Source: Actinomycetes bacterium (GTDB lineage: Bacteria; Actinomycetota; Acidimicrobiia; Acidimicrobiales; Microtrichaceae). From it: a stretch of 34,267 nt of DNA. The notes beneath the pieces were generated by a model. That model was not told the origin of the DNA. It did not search any database and worked only from the letters and a program-made list of their open reading frames with translations. Made by a program: the position numbers and the translations under genes. This document shows positions 25,551 through 33,700 of the stretch, one piece after another. The stretch is taken from assembly GCA_023389745.1 (NCBI GenBank), contig JAEWED010000180.1:1-34267 (forward strand). Direction: 5' to 3'. Each line of letters starts with the position of its first letter. Positions within the stretch are counted from its first letter, which is position 1.

Positions 25551-27941
25551 TCAGGTGGGGTCGCCGTGCACCACGCCGACACCGGCGAACCCGACGTAGA
25601 CGCGGCCCGGCACGTCCGGATCGCCGGCCACGACGTTGACCAGTGCGGCGATGCCACCGGGGTGCTCGCTCAGCAGCTCCCAGCGGTCGCCGCCGTCGGT
25701 CGACCGCCAGACACCCTCTCGTCCTCGTGCCGTGCCGTGCACGTACACCGCCGGGTGCTCGGCGTCGCCGACGGGTGCGCCGAAGCCGAACGGCCCGGCG
25801 TCGTCGAAGTCGCCGACCTGGCGCCAGCGCGACTCGCCCGCGTCGGTGGTGCGGAACAGCCCGGCGCGACCTGCGCTGGCCCAGAGGTGACCCGCCCGGC
25901 CCGGGACCGCCTGGACCTGGCCGTACACGTGGCAGTCGTCGTCGCGGCGGCACGGTGGTGCGAACGCGGCGTCGGTCCAGCTGCTCCCGCCGTCGGCGCT
26001 GACCAGGAACCGTGCGTCGTCGGTCATCAGGTACATCGAGTCGTCGACGCGGTCCGCCGCGAGTGCCCGACGCGAGAACCACCAGAAGTGCAGGTGCAGC
26101 GATGCCGGGTCGACGTCGGTCCGGGCGAGCTGCCACGACCGTCCGCCGTCGTCCGAGGCGAACAGGCCACGTGGAGCGGCGCCGCCACGTGCCGCGGGCA
26201 ACCAGGCGATCCGGTCGGGGTCGGTGGCCGAGACGGCGACCTCGCCGCCGTACATGTCGGGGTCCATGCCCGACATCTCCTGCCACGTCGCGCCGCCGTC
26301 GGGCGACGTCGCGCCCCGTGGCAGGGCCTGGTCCGGGGCCAGGTTCGACTGCGCGCCGATCCAGGCGAGCCGCTCGGGATGGCCGCCGCTGTAGTCGACG
26401 TCCGCCCCGCTCGCGAAGCGCTCGTCGACGAGCGTGCGCGTCGGGACCGCGCCGATGTTGGTGAACCGGAACCCCTGCCGGTCGGCGACGGTCACGATCA
26501 GGTCGCCGCCGGGCGGCACGACGATGTCGGACACGACGACCTCTTCGATCCCGGTCGCCTCGGCGGTCCACACGACCGTCGGCGCGGTCGGCTCGTCGGT
26601 GTGCCACACGGCCATGCCCTCGGCGAACCAGAGCCGATCGGGGTCGACGGGGTCGAACAGGAGCCGGCCGGCCGACATGTAGTCGTCGAGATCGGTCTGG
26701 CCGAGCCACGGGATCGCTCCGGCGTCGATCTCGACGTCGTGGACCTGCCAGGTCGCGCCGCCGTCCTGCGAGGTCCAGAAGTGGCCGTCCCTGACCGCCT
26801 CGTCGCTCAGCGCGATCAGGTCGGGGTCGTGCGGCGAGACCGCCACCAGCCACGCCGACGCGTCGGCCGGCGTCTCGACGTCGTCGACGGCGAACCGGTC
26901 CGATCCCCGGGGCGTGAGCCGGACGAGCGCGGCGTCGGACCGACCGGGGGTGTTGATCGACACCAGCAGACCGTCGCCGTCGGGGGTGGCGCTCGAGGGG
27001 ACCGCTCCGTCATCGAGCTCGGCCACCCGGGTCCACCCCTCGTCGACGGACCCCGAGGTGGCGTAGATGCCGTCGCCCGTGACGCCGACGACGGCGGTCG
27101 GGTCGCCGCCGTCTCGACCGCCACCGCCACTGCTCGCGCCACTGCTCGCGCCGGTGCTCGGCGCGAGGTAGCTCACGGAGCTGACGCCGGTCTGGTCGTC
27201 CTCGGGCGCTCCGACCTGGCCGTGCGGCACGAGGTCGTCGTCGACCTGGTGCCATGTCTCGCCGGCGTCGTCGGTCCACCAGAGCCCCTCGCGCTGGGTG
27301 CCCATCAGCGCCCGGGTCGGGTCGGTCGGATCGATGGCGAGCTGCTCGCGACCGACCCGCTGCGACTGGTTCGCTGCGATCGACCACCGCTGGGTCGAGG
27401 CGCGCCACGTGGCGCCGCCGTCGGTGCTCCACAGCACACGTCCGTCTCGCTCGCCGACCTGCTCGCCGGGCTCGGGGTTGAAGTCGTCGCCGACCGCGAC
27501 CGCGACGACCTCGGGGTCGGTCGCCGACACGGCGATCGACGCGACGAAGTAGTCGCCCTCGTCGGGCTCGTCGTCGCTGATCGAGTCGGCGAGGATCAGC
27601 TGGCGCCATGTCGAGGTGGTGGGATCGAAGCGGTAGGCGCCGCCGACGTCGGTCCGCGCGTAGAGCACCGGCGCGCCGTCCGAGGTCGCCGCGACCAGAC
27701 CGGTCACGAAGCCGCCGGCACCGATCGGCAACGTCGCCCACGCGTACTCGGTGGACGCCGTCGTGTCGATCACCGGCTCGTGCTCGGGGGGCAGCGCCTC
27801 GGCATCGGCGGTTTCGCCCGACCGGTCTCGCCACCGGGCCGCACCGATCGCGGTGGCGGCGATGAGCCCGATCACGGCGACGATCGCGATCACGGTGCCG
27901 GCGCTCGGATGGTCGGGGCGGGTGGACGGCGATGAGGTCAT
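25551..27941 (-). CDS. Membrane-anchored GH74-like beta-propeller (sialidase/Asp-box superfamily)
   Basis: A 796-residue protein with an N-terminal membrane anchor (about 15-34, TVIAIVAVIGLIAATAIGAA) and a large outer part. The opening VLYARTDVGGAYRFDPTTST and the following GREQLAIDPTDP, GLWWTDDAGETW and WSTDGGATW resemble GH74 xyloglucanases, which have two seven-bladed propellers with Asp-box repeats. At least eight such turns (DGGATW, DAGETW, DGGRSW, DGGSSW, DAGESRW, DGGDRW and others) are visible. GH74 identity cannot be established without the catalytic Asp pair; a non-enzymatic binding propeller is possible. ATG 27941 is the chosen start. It sits downstream of the sortase-type surface protein, which it may accompany at the surface. 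Confidence 0.75.
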   Translation of the reverse strand: MTSSPSTRPDHPSAGTVIAIVAVIGLIAATAIGAARWRDRSGETADAEALPPEHEPVIDTTASTEYAWATLPIGAGGFVTGLVAATSDGAPVLYARTDVGGAYRFDPTTSTWRQLILADSISDDEPDEGDYFVASIAVSATDPEVVAVAVGDDFNPEPGEQVGERDGRVLWSTDGGATWRASTQRWSIAANQSQRVGREQLAIDPTDPTRALMGTQREGLWWTDDAGETWHQVDDDLVPHGQVGAPEDDQTGVSSVSYLAPSTGASSGASSGGGGRDGGDPTAVVGVTGDGIYATSGSVDEGWTRVAELDDGAVPSSATPDGDGLLVSINTPGRSDAALVRLTPRGSDRFAVDDVETPADASAWLVAVSPHDPDLIALSDEAVRDGHFWTSQDGGATWQVHDVEIDAGAIPWLGQTDLDDYMSAGRLLFDPVDPDRLWFAEGMAVWHTDEPTAPTVVWTAEATGIEEVVVSDIVVPPGGDLIVTVADRQGFRFTNIGAVPTRTLVDERFASGADVDYSGGHPERLAWIGAQSNLAPDQALPRGATSPDGGATWQEMSGMDPDMYGGEVAVSATDPDRIAWLPAARGGAAPRGLFASDDGGRSWQLARTDVDPASLHLHFWWFSRRALAADRVDDSMYLMTDDARFLVSADGGSSWTDAAFAPPCRRDDDCHVYGQVQAVPGRAGHLWASAGRAGLFRTTDAGESRWRQVGDFDDAGPFGFGAPVGDAEHPAVYVHGTARGREGVWRSTDGGDRWELLSEHPGGIAALVNVVAGDPDVPGRVYVGFAGVGVVHGDPT

Positions 27942-28072
27942 GTGGTTCGGATGCGCCGCTCCGGGCAGGGGCCCGACCGGGTCGGGGCGGAGGGTCGCGC
28001 CGCCCGAGTCTGCCCGGTCGGGCGGGCGACGGGAGATCGGCGCCGTCGACGCCGACCTCCCCGACCCACTCG

Positions 28073-30523
28073 TCAGCTCGTGGGGCGTCGTCGACGGCCG
28101 AGGATCAGACCGGCCACGCCGAGCATCAACAGGATCGCTCCGATGGTGACGGGCACGGCCGAGCTGCCACCGGTGAACGCCAGCGCCGCGGGCCTCCGAT
28201 CGAACGCCGTGCGTCCGTCGCCGCGGCCGGCGTTCGCATCTGCGACCTGGCTGGGGTCGAGCGTGGTGGACGGCGACGGCACCGTGTCGGCACCCGGCAC
28301 GTTCGACGGGACCCCGGGGGTGGACGTGGTCGGCGGGACCGTGCTGGTCGGTGCCTGCCCCGGAGCGGTCGTCGCCGGGGGAGCCGTGGTGGGCGGGGTC
28401 GTGGTCGGTGCGGTCGTCGGCGGGGTGGTGGTGGCCGGCGGTTCGGTCGTCGTGGTGGTCGACGAGGGCGACACACACGGCTCCGGCGAGGTGACGGTGC
28501 CGCGGTCGACGCTGACGTAGTAGTGCTGGATGTCGGCGCCGCTGTAGCCGGTGCTGCTGGGCTGGTAGCGGAAGTCGAGGCAGTTGGACCCGATCGCCAG
28601 GGTGGCGGTGATGACGCCGCGACCCTCGTAGAGCCACCAGTCGCACTGCGTGCACTGGAGGAAGCCGGCCTCGTTCTGGGTGATGTCGACGGTGAAGGTG
28701 ATGCGGTCGACGGAGTAGTCGACCTCGCCCAGGGAGTAGTTGAAGACCTCCGGGTCCCATGCCGGTGTCAGCGGCAGGCCGGTGAAGGTGAGGTTCTCGA
28801 AGACGCCGGTCCGGAACACCCGGGCGACGTAGGTCGTGTCGGTGCCGCCGTTGGAGTGCGTGATGCTGATGTCGTTCCAGCCGTGCTCGAGCGACACGGT
28901 CGCCGGGTCACCGCTGGAGATGGCGCCCGACCCGGTGGCGCCGGAGGGTCCGATGCTCGACCAGGTGGCCGTGCCGGTGTCGAAGGTGGCGGTGATGTCG
29001 GTCGAGTCCGTGGCGCGGGGCACGTCGGTGCCCTGCAGCGTGTACGGCGTCGCGGTCTCGGACAGCGTCGAGTTGGACGACGTCAGGCCGGTCAGGCGAT
29101 CGGCGTCGAACGCGCCGGCTCGTTCGACGGTGACGCGGTAGCGCTCGATCGTCGACTGGTCGCCGCCGTAGGCGCCACTGCCGGACTGGTAGACGAACTC
29201 GAGCACGTTGGTGCCCGTCTGGAGGTTCGCCGTCATGTTCGTGCGGTCGTCGTAGAGCCACCAGTCGCACTGCGCGCACTGCAGGAAGCCCGCCGCGTTC
29301 TGGCTGATCTCGACGTCGAAGGCGAGGGTGTTCCGCTCGTGGGGCAGGTCGGTCAACGTGTACTCGTGCACGCTGGGGTCCCACGCGGGGGTCATCGTGA
29401 CGCCGGGTGTGGTGAAGGTGAGGTTCGAGAACTCGCCACGTCGGTAGATGCGGATCGAGTAGGTCGTGTCGACACCGCCGGCGCTGTGGGTCACGGCGAT
29501 CGTGTTCTGGCCGTTCGTCAGCGGCACCGCCGCCGCGACGCCCGAGGTCAGCGGACCGGTGGCCGCGCCGCTGGTCCACGTGGCGGAGCCGGTGGGGAAG
29601 GTCGCGGTGACGTCGGTCGAGCCCGTCGTGCCCGGCACGTCCACGGCCTGCAGCAGGTAGGGGGTCTGGTCGGGTGTCAGCGCCGAGGTCGACACGGAGA
29701 GGTCGGTGAGCCGGTCGGCCCCGAAGAGATCGCCGCGCTCGACGGTGACGCGGTAGCGCTGGATCGTCGACGGCTCGCCGCTGTAGGCCTCGCCGCCCGA
29801 CTGGTAGACGAACTCGAGCACGTTGGTCCCGGGCTCGAGCCGGGCGGTCATGTTGGTGCGCTCCTCGTAGAGCCACCAGTCGCAGAGCCCGCACTGCAGG
29901 TAGCCGGCCTCGTTCTGGGTCGCGGCCAGATCGAACGAGAGCGTGGCGACGTCGTAGGGCACGTCGCTCAGCGTGTAGTCGTGCACCGCCGGGTCGAAGG
30001 CGGGCGTCATCGTCACACCGGGCGTGGTGAAGGTCAGGTCGGTGAACTCACCAGCTCGGAACAGGCGGATCGAGTAGAGCGTGTCGATCCCGCCGTTGCT
30101 GTGGGTCACCGCGATCGTGTTCACGCCCCGCTCGAGCGCGATCGTCGCAGGGGATCCGGAGGCCAACGGGCCCGAGGCGACGTCACCGGAGGGAGCGGTG
30201 CGCGATCAGGTCGCGCTGCCGGTCGCGAACTGCGCGGTCAGCTGGGTCGACGTCGTCGTGCCCGACACGTCGGTGGCGCGCAGCTGGTAGGCGTTCGCGG
30301 ACTCCGAGATCGTCGAGTTCGACAGCGAGAGGTCCGAGATGGGCCCGAAGGTGGCCAACGCTCCGGCGGGGCCGGGGGTGCCGATGACCACGCCGACGGA
30401 GGCGAGCAGGGAGATGCCCGCGAAGATCGCGAAGGCCGAGAGCAGGGGGATCCCGGCGAACCGAGGACGAGTCGGTGGTCGGTCCGGGCGCGTCGAAGCA
30501 GGGGTCGAGACGGTCGATGGCAT
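28073..30523 (-). pseudogene. Sortase-type surface protein of three cadherin-like modules, interrupted by in-frame TGA
   Basis: An 816-codon frame with TGA at codon 106. AGGAG lies before the ATG at 30523; a signal/anchor segment (IPLLSAFAIFAGISLLASVG) follows. Three modules (about 30340-29711, 29710-29096, 29095-28502) each combine two beta-sandwich segments like Pfam Cadherin-like beta-sandwich (LTFTTPGVTMTPAFDPAVHD) and the motif QCxxCDWWLY. A Thr/Pro stalk follows, then LAFTG (28169-28183), a hydrophobic helix and RRRR: a class E type sortase sorting signal. The TGA (30206-30208) falls in GSAT*SRTAPSG, where module 2 has GSATWTSG and module 3 has GTATWSSIG; one base (TGG to TGA) restores a Trp. 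The part after the TGA (first ATG 30166) has no signal peptide, so the product would not be exported. Confidence 0.8.
28502..30340 (-). repeat. Three tandem modules of about 205-210 codons
   Basis: Direct repeats within the surface-protein gene, recognisable at protein level and in DNA at the QCxxCDWWLY sites (29867-29896, 29252-29281, 28628-28657). The period is 615 and 624 bp. Module 1 holds the TGA and module 3 is more diverged in its middle (GRGVITATLAIG in place of RTNMTANLQTG). Confidence 0.8.
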
Positions 30524-30620
30524 GGGCGGGGCTCCTGGGGAGAGGGGGCTCTCTGGTGGAGCTCCTGGCGTCAGCGTAAGGAGCCGAACGTCGTGCACCA
30601 ACGCCCCGAGTAAAATTATT

Positions 30621-30647
30621 ACGCAGGTTCCGCCTGCAGCGTCACCG
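30621..30647 (-). terminator. Weak hairpin followed by AT-rich tail
   Basis: GCAGG(cggaa)CCTGC (30633-30647 read on the minus strand) is followed by GTAATAATTTTA, the most AT-rich stretch nearby. It can end transcription of the FAD oxidoreductase gene on the minus strand. The TAATAAT run may also serve as a -10 for the surface-protein gene, so the call is uncertain. Confidence 0.4.
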
Positions 30648-30661
30648 GTCGGGCCGGGCCC

Positions 30662-32050
30662 TCAGATCGTGGCGGCGAGGCGATCGAGGTTGGTGACCGA
30701 GCCCTCGGCGTGGGTGATGAGCCGCGTGACCGCGGCGACCATCGCCGGGTCGTCGAAGTGCGACGACAGGCCTCGCGCCGTGTTGAGGCGGGCCGTGTCG
30801 AGCCACGCGGACAGCTCGGCGTCCTCGCCCCAGCGGCTCTGGGTCGTCTGGCTGATCGCAGTGGTGCGCAGCCAATCGGTCGCGAGGTTCGGGTACTGGT
30901 TCGGCGGGCAGAGCATGTTCTTGGAGGCGTCGTCGTCGTGGGTGGCCTCGACGTGGCCGACCAGGGCGGCGTTGAAGGTCGGCTGGCACGACCGGACCGG
31001 CTGTGGGGTGATGCGGCCCGGTCCGAAGATCGGCACGGCCGGGGCGCGCCGGAGCCCGTGGGCGGAGCAGTCCACGACGACCCGACCGGGGGTGTTCTCG
31101 ATCGTGCCCTCGCTCAGGTCGATGCGGTCCGCACCCACGTGCGTGACCCGTCCCAGTCGGACGACGTCGGTGACCTGGCGGAGCTGCGCGACCTCGGCCT
31201 GGCTGATGGTGGCGCAGTGGTACATGGTCGGCTCGACCGCGGTGTCGAGACGGACCAGCTGCTCGGTGGCCTCGAGCCGCTCGAAGAGCTCGGGCACCGT
31301 CTCGGCCTCGGCCGCAGCCTCCAGCTGGAGCGACAGGCCGTCGATCGTGCGGGTCAGCAGGTCGAGCGGCTGCGCGAACCGGCGGTCGAGCAGCCACGCG
31401 TCGCGGGGACGGATCCAGCGGATCGCGTCCGGCGGCACCGAGTGGTCGAGCAGCCAGCTGCAGGCGTCCATCGCCGTCTTGCCACCGCCGAGGATCGTGA
31501 ACCCGTCGGCCTCCGGAACCGAGGAGAGCTCGTTGACGGTGATGAAGCGGACGTCGTCGTCGATCGCGTAGCCGGGCGTGTGGGTCGATGGGACCGAGGT
31601 CTCGAGATAGGTCGCGTCGACCAGACGACGACGCACCCCGACCGTCGAGGTGGCGTCGCCTGCGACATCCCTGACCGTGTGGCCGTCGCTGCGGTCCCAC
31701 AGGTACTCGCATCCACCGAGGAACCGCACCCGACCCGTCTCGAGCAGCCGATCGAGCGCGAGTCGGAAGTAGGTCCGGATCTCCTCGGCGGTCGCCCGCT
31801 CGTAGAAGCCGGCGTTGGGCCCGTCGGTGTCGATGGTGTCGTTGCCCAGCGTCAGCGAGTTCACCCCGTAGAACGCCGAGGGCTGGTGCAGTCGGACGAA
31901 CGGGTAGGCGTCGTTCCAGTGGCCGCCCGGATCGCTGCGCCGGTCGATCACGATGACGTCCGCGTCGGAGGCGTCGACGAGCGCATCGGTGAACGCGAGC
32001 CCGGCGGCGCCGGCACCCACGACCAGGTAGTCGGTCTCGAGATCGGTCAC
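30662..32050 (-). CDS. FAD/NAD(P)-binding oxidoreductase, flavin-monooxygenase-like
   Basis: A 462-residue flavoprotein. The N-terminal dinucleotide fold DYLVVGAGAAGLAFTDAL ends with VIVIDRRSDPGGHW, the FAD-ribose Asp and the GGHW motif found in monooxygenases such as Baeyer-Villiger and N-hydroxylating types. A second nucleotide fold starts at FTILGGGKTAMDAC (NAD(P)H site). The middle includes PFVRLHQPSAFYGVNS and the last part VEATHDDDASKNMLCPPNQYP. The classic FxGxxxHxxxW(P/D) motif was not seen. The substrate is unknown. The GTG start at 32050 is backed by GAGGGAGGGG 6 nt upstream. It runs divergent from the M24 operon across 480 bp. Confidence 0.82.
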   Translation of the reverse strand: MTDLETDYLVVGAGAAGLAFTDALVDASDADVIVIDRRSDPGGHWNDAYPFVRLHQPSAFYGVNSLTLGNDTIDTDGPNAGFYERATAEEIRTYFRLALDRLLETGRVRFLGGCEYLWDRSDGHTVRDVAGDATSTVGVRRRLVDATYLETSVPSTHTPGYAIDDDVRFITVNELSSVPEADGFTILGGGKTAMDACSWLLDHSVPPDAIRWIRPRDAWLLDRRFAQPLDLLTRTIDGLSLQLEAAAEAETVPELFERLEATEQLVRLDTAVEPTMYHCATISQAEVAQLRQVTDVVRLGRVTHVGADRIDLSEGTIENTPGRVVVDCSAHGLRRAPAVPIFGPGRITPQPVRSCQPTFNAALVGHVEATHDDDASKNMLCPPNQYPNLATDWLRTTAISQTTQSRWGEDAELSAWLDTARLNTARGLSSHFDDPAMVAAVTRLITHAEGSVTNLDRLAATI

Positions 32051-32371
32051 GGGCGTCCCCTCCCTCTGGCGGACCCACCGCTCCTGGTTCTAGGACCCGA
32101 GCGTTCGCTCGTCAACGATCTCGGTCGTGGGGCCACCTGTCTCACACGTCTCGCCCCGGGGGCTCAGCACCCGACATTCCGATCGACGAACGGTCAGTCA
32201 AACGGGTGTCGACACGCTCGAAATCACAGAATCTGTTGGACGCCATTTCATCTGTACTTCCCGCAGAAATGACCGCCTATCCGGGGACCACCAGCTCCGC
32301 ATCATGGGTCGTTCCGAGAGGTGGTGGGCGACGCAATCGCTGTGATGGCAGGGAAATCAGCCCATCGAGCG
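32051..32371. other. Divergent intergenic region, no gene recognised
   Basis: About 320 bp between the oxidoreductase start and the ACGGA/TCCGT repeat region. It has a less GC-rich stretch around 32220-32280 with no convincing ORF. TCCTAGAACC (minus strand, near 32087-32096) may supply a -10 for the oxidoreductase gene. I saw no RNA gene. Confidence 0.4.
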
Positions 32372-32520
32372 GCACGGATCTTCCGTGCAACGGATGGAGC
32401 TTCCGTAACTCGGAAGCCTCGCGTTTCGGGCGTGTGAAAGGACATCCGCACCCCTTGTGGGCCTATTTCGGCCATGTCATGTTCTTCCCCACAACGGATG
32501 GACATTCCGTTTGACGGAAG
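32372..32520 (+). repeat. Duplicated 38-bp element with ACGGA/TCCGT half-sites
   Basis: Two copies, 32379-32416 and 32483-32520, offset by 104 bp. They share TCTTCC, then CAACGGATGGA, TTCCGT and CGGAAG at fixed spacing, while short linkers of 3, 2 and 4 nt differ completely. Half-sites ACGGA/TCCGT thus recur eight times in the region, including a perfect 7-bp palindrome GCACGGA-TCT-TCCGTGC (32372-32388). The last half-site CGGAAG overlaps the GGAAGGA ribosome binding site of the M24 gene. It can act as DNA operators, as RNA structure, or both. Confidence 0.8.
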
Positions 32521-32530
32521 GACTGACACC
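32455..32530 (+). promoter_or_regulatory. Candidate promoter and SD-sequestering leader of the M24 gene
   Basis: TTGTGG (32455-32460) and CATGTT (32478-32483), 17 bp apart, could place the start near 32490. The short leader then is mostly the second repeat copy. In it AACGGA (32493-32498) can pair with TCCGTT (32506-32511), or TTCCGT (32505-32510) with ACGGAA (32514-32519); the second pairing hides GGAAGGA (32516-32522). The two are mutually exclusive, as in an on/off RNA switch. Confidence 0.4.
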
Positions 32531-33700
32531 TTGATCCAGCTGGATATCACTCCCCGGATCCGCCACCTCGGCATCGAAGAACGAGTCACCGCCGCGGTCG
32601 ACGCGAGCGACTTCGACGTGGTGGTCGGCCTCTCGGTGGACATGTACCAGTACCTCTCGGGGCACTGGTTCCCCTACGCCCGCAATCGCATCAACCGCCA
32701 GAACATCGCGGTGTGGCCGTCGTCGGACCGAGGCGAGCCGTTCCTGCTCGTCGGCATCGACCAGGTCCCTGGCCCGTACCGCGTGTCCTGGGTCCGTGAC
32801 ATCCGCACCTACCGCGAGCGCGGCCGCCGCCCACCGGGGCCGATCGTCGAGCGCCTCGCCGAGGAGCTGATCTCGAGCGGCTACGGCGAGGCCCGCATCG
32901 GCATCGAGCGGGTGTTCATGCCGGTGTCGTTCTTCGACGAGCTCCAGGCGGCGATGCCCAAGGCCGAGTTCGTGTCGTGCGACGACTTCTTCGACCGGCT
33001 CCGCGCCGTGAAGACGCCCGAGGAGCTCGAGCTGATGGCCGCCGGCGCCAAGGTCATGGAGCAGGGCTGCTGGAACGGGTTCGCAGCCATGAAGCCGGGC
33101 TGGACCGAGAAGCAGGCCGCCGAGGCCATCCACCAGGCGTGTCTCGACCTCGGTGCCCAGGCGGTGCCGACCGTGCTGCTCGGAGCCGGCGACGGAGCGA
33201 AGGGCTTCCTCCCGCCGACCGACGACACCCTCGACGAGGGTGACTACGTCCGGATGGACATCAACATCATCTACGAGAGCTACTGGTGCGACATGGGCCG
33301 CATGGCGGTCGTCGGCGAGCCCTCCGAGGCCCAGGCGACGTCGTACGCCAACCAGCGGGCGCTCAACGACTCGCTCGTCGAGATGATGCGCCCCGGTGTG
33401 CTCGCCTCGGAGGTCTTCCACCATTCACGCAAGGTCGCCGCGGAGCTCGGCATCGAGCTGCTCGACCAGGCGTTCATCGGCCTCGGCCACGCCATCGGGA
33501 CGAACAACAGCGACTTCCCGAAGCTGAACGAGCTCGACCACACGCCGCTCGAGGTCGGCATGGTCCTGAACATCGAACCGGATCTGTACGGACCGGATCG
33601 GGAGCTGGTCCACATCGAGGAGATGGTGGTGATCGGCGAGACCGAGTCGGTGCGGATCACCGACAACCTCGACTGGCACGAGCTGTTCGTCATCCAGTGA
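32531..33700 (+). CDS. M24 family metallohydrolase (creatinase/Xaa-Pro dipeptidase-like)
   Basis: The 389-residue protein has the pita-bread fold of creatinases, prolidases and related hydrolases such as ectoine hydrolase (DoeA). All five metal ligands appear: Asp243 (YVRMDINI), Asp254 (YWCDMGR), His320 (GLGHAIGTN), Glu349 (LNIEPD) and Glu363 (HIEEMV). An N-terminal creatinase-like domain (about 15-150) precedes the catalytic part. The TTG start at 32531 has GGAAGGA at a suitable distance and the family's N-terminus; an upstream reading to 32474 has none. The downstream amidohydrolase overlaps by 4 nt, so a pathway cleaving a small amidated or N-methylated compound is suggested. The substrate is not known. 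Confidence 0.88.
   Translation: MIQLDITPRIRHLGIEERVTAAVDASDFDVVVGLSVDMYQYLSGHWFPYARNRINRQNIAVWPSSDRGEPFLLVGIDQVPGPYRVSWVRDIRTYRERGRRPPGPIVERLAEELISSGYGEARIGIERVFMPVSFFDELQAAMPKAEFVSCDDFFDRLRAVKTPEELELMAAGAKVMEQGCWNGFAAMKPGWTEKQAAEAIHQACLDLGAQAVPTVLLGAGDGAKGFLPPTDDTLDEGDYVRMDINIIYESYWCDMGRMAVVGEPSEAQATSYANQRALNDSLVEMMRPGVLASEVFHHSRKVAAELGIELLDQAFIGLGHAIGTNNSDFPKLNELDHTPLEVGMVLNIEPDLYGPDRELVHIEEMVVIGETESVRITDNLDWHELFVIQ

Noticed and set aside
30206..30208. TGA read as tryptophan (code change)
   Set aside because: TGA ends nearly all other genes in the window, so a general reassignment would extend them all.
28502..30340. Insertion sequence or composite element at the repeated DNA
   Set aside because: The repeats are in frame and encode homologous protein modules; no transposase or target-site duplication was seen.
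27932..30613. Plus-strand frame of 893 codons with Gly/Arg/Val repeats
   Set aside because: Repetition reflects the opposite-strand modules; no protein family can be seen.
32372..32520. CRISPR array
   Set aside because: Only two copies with conserved blocks and variable linkers inside the repeat, and no cas gene.
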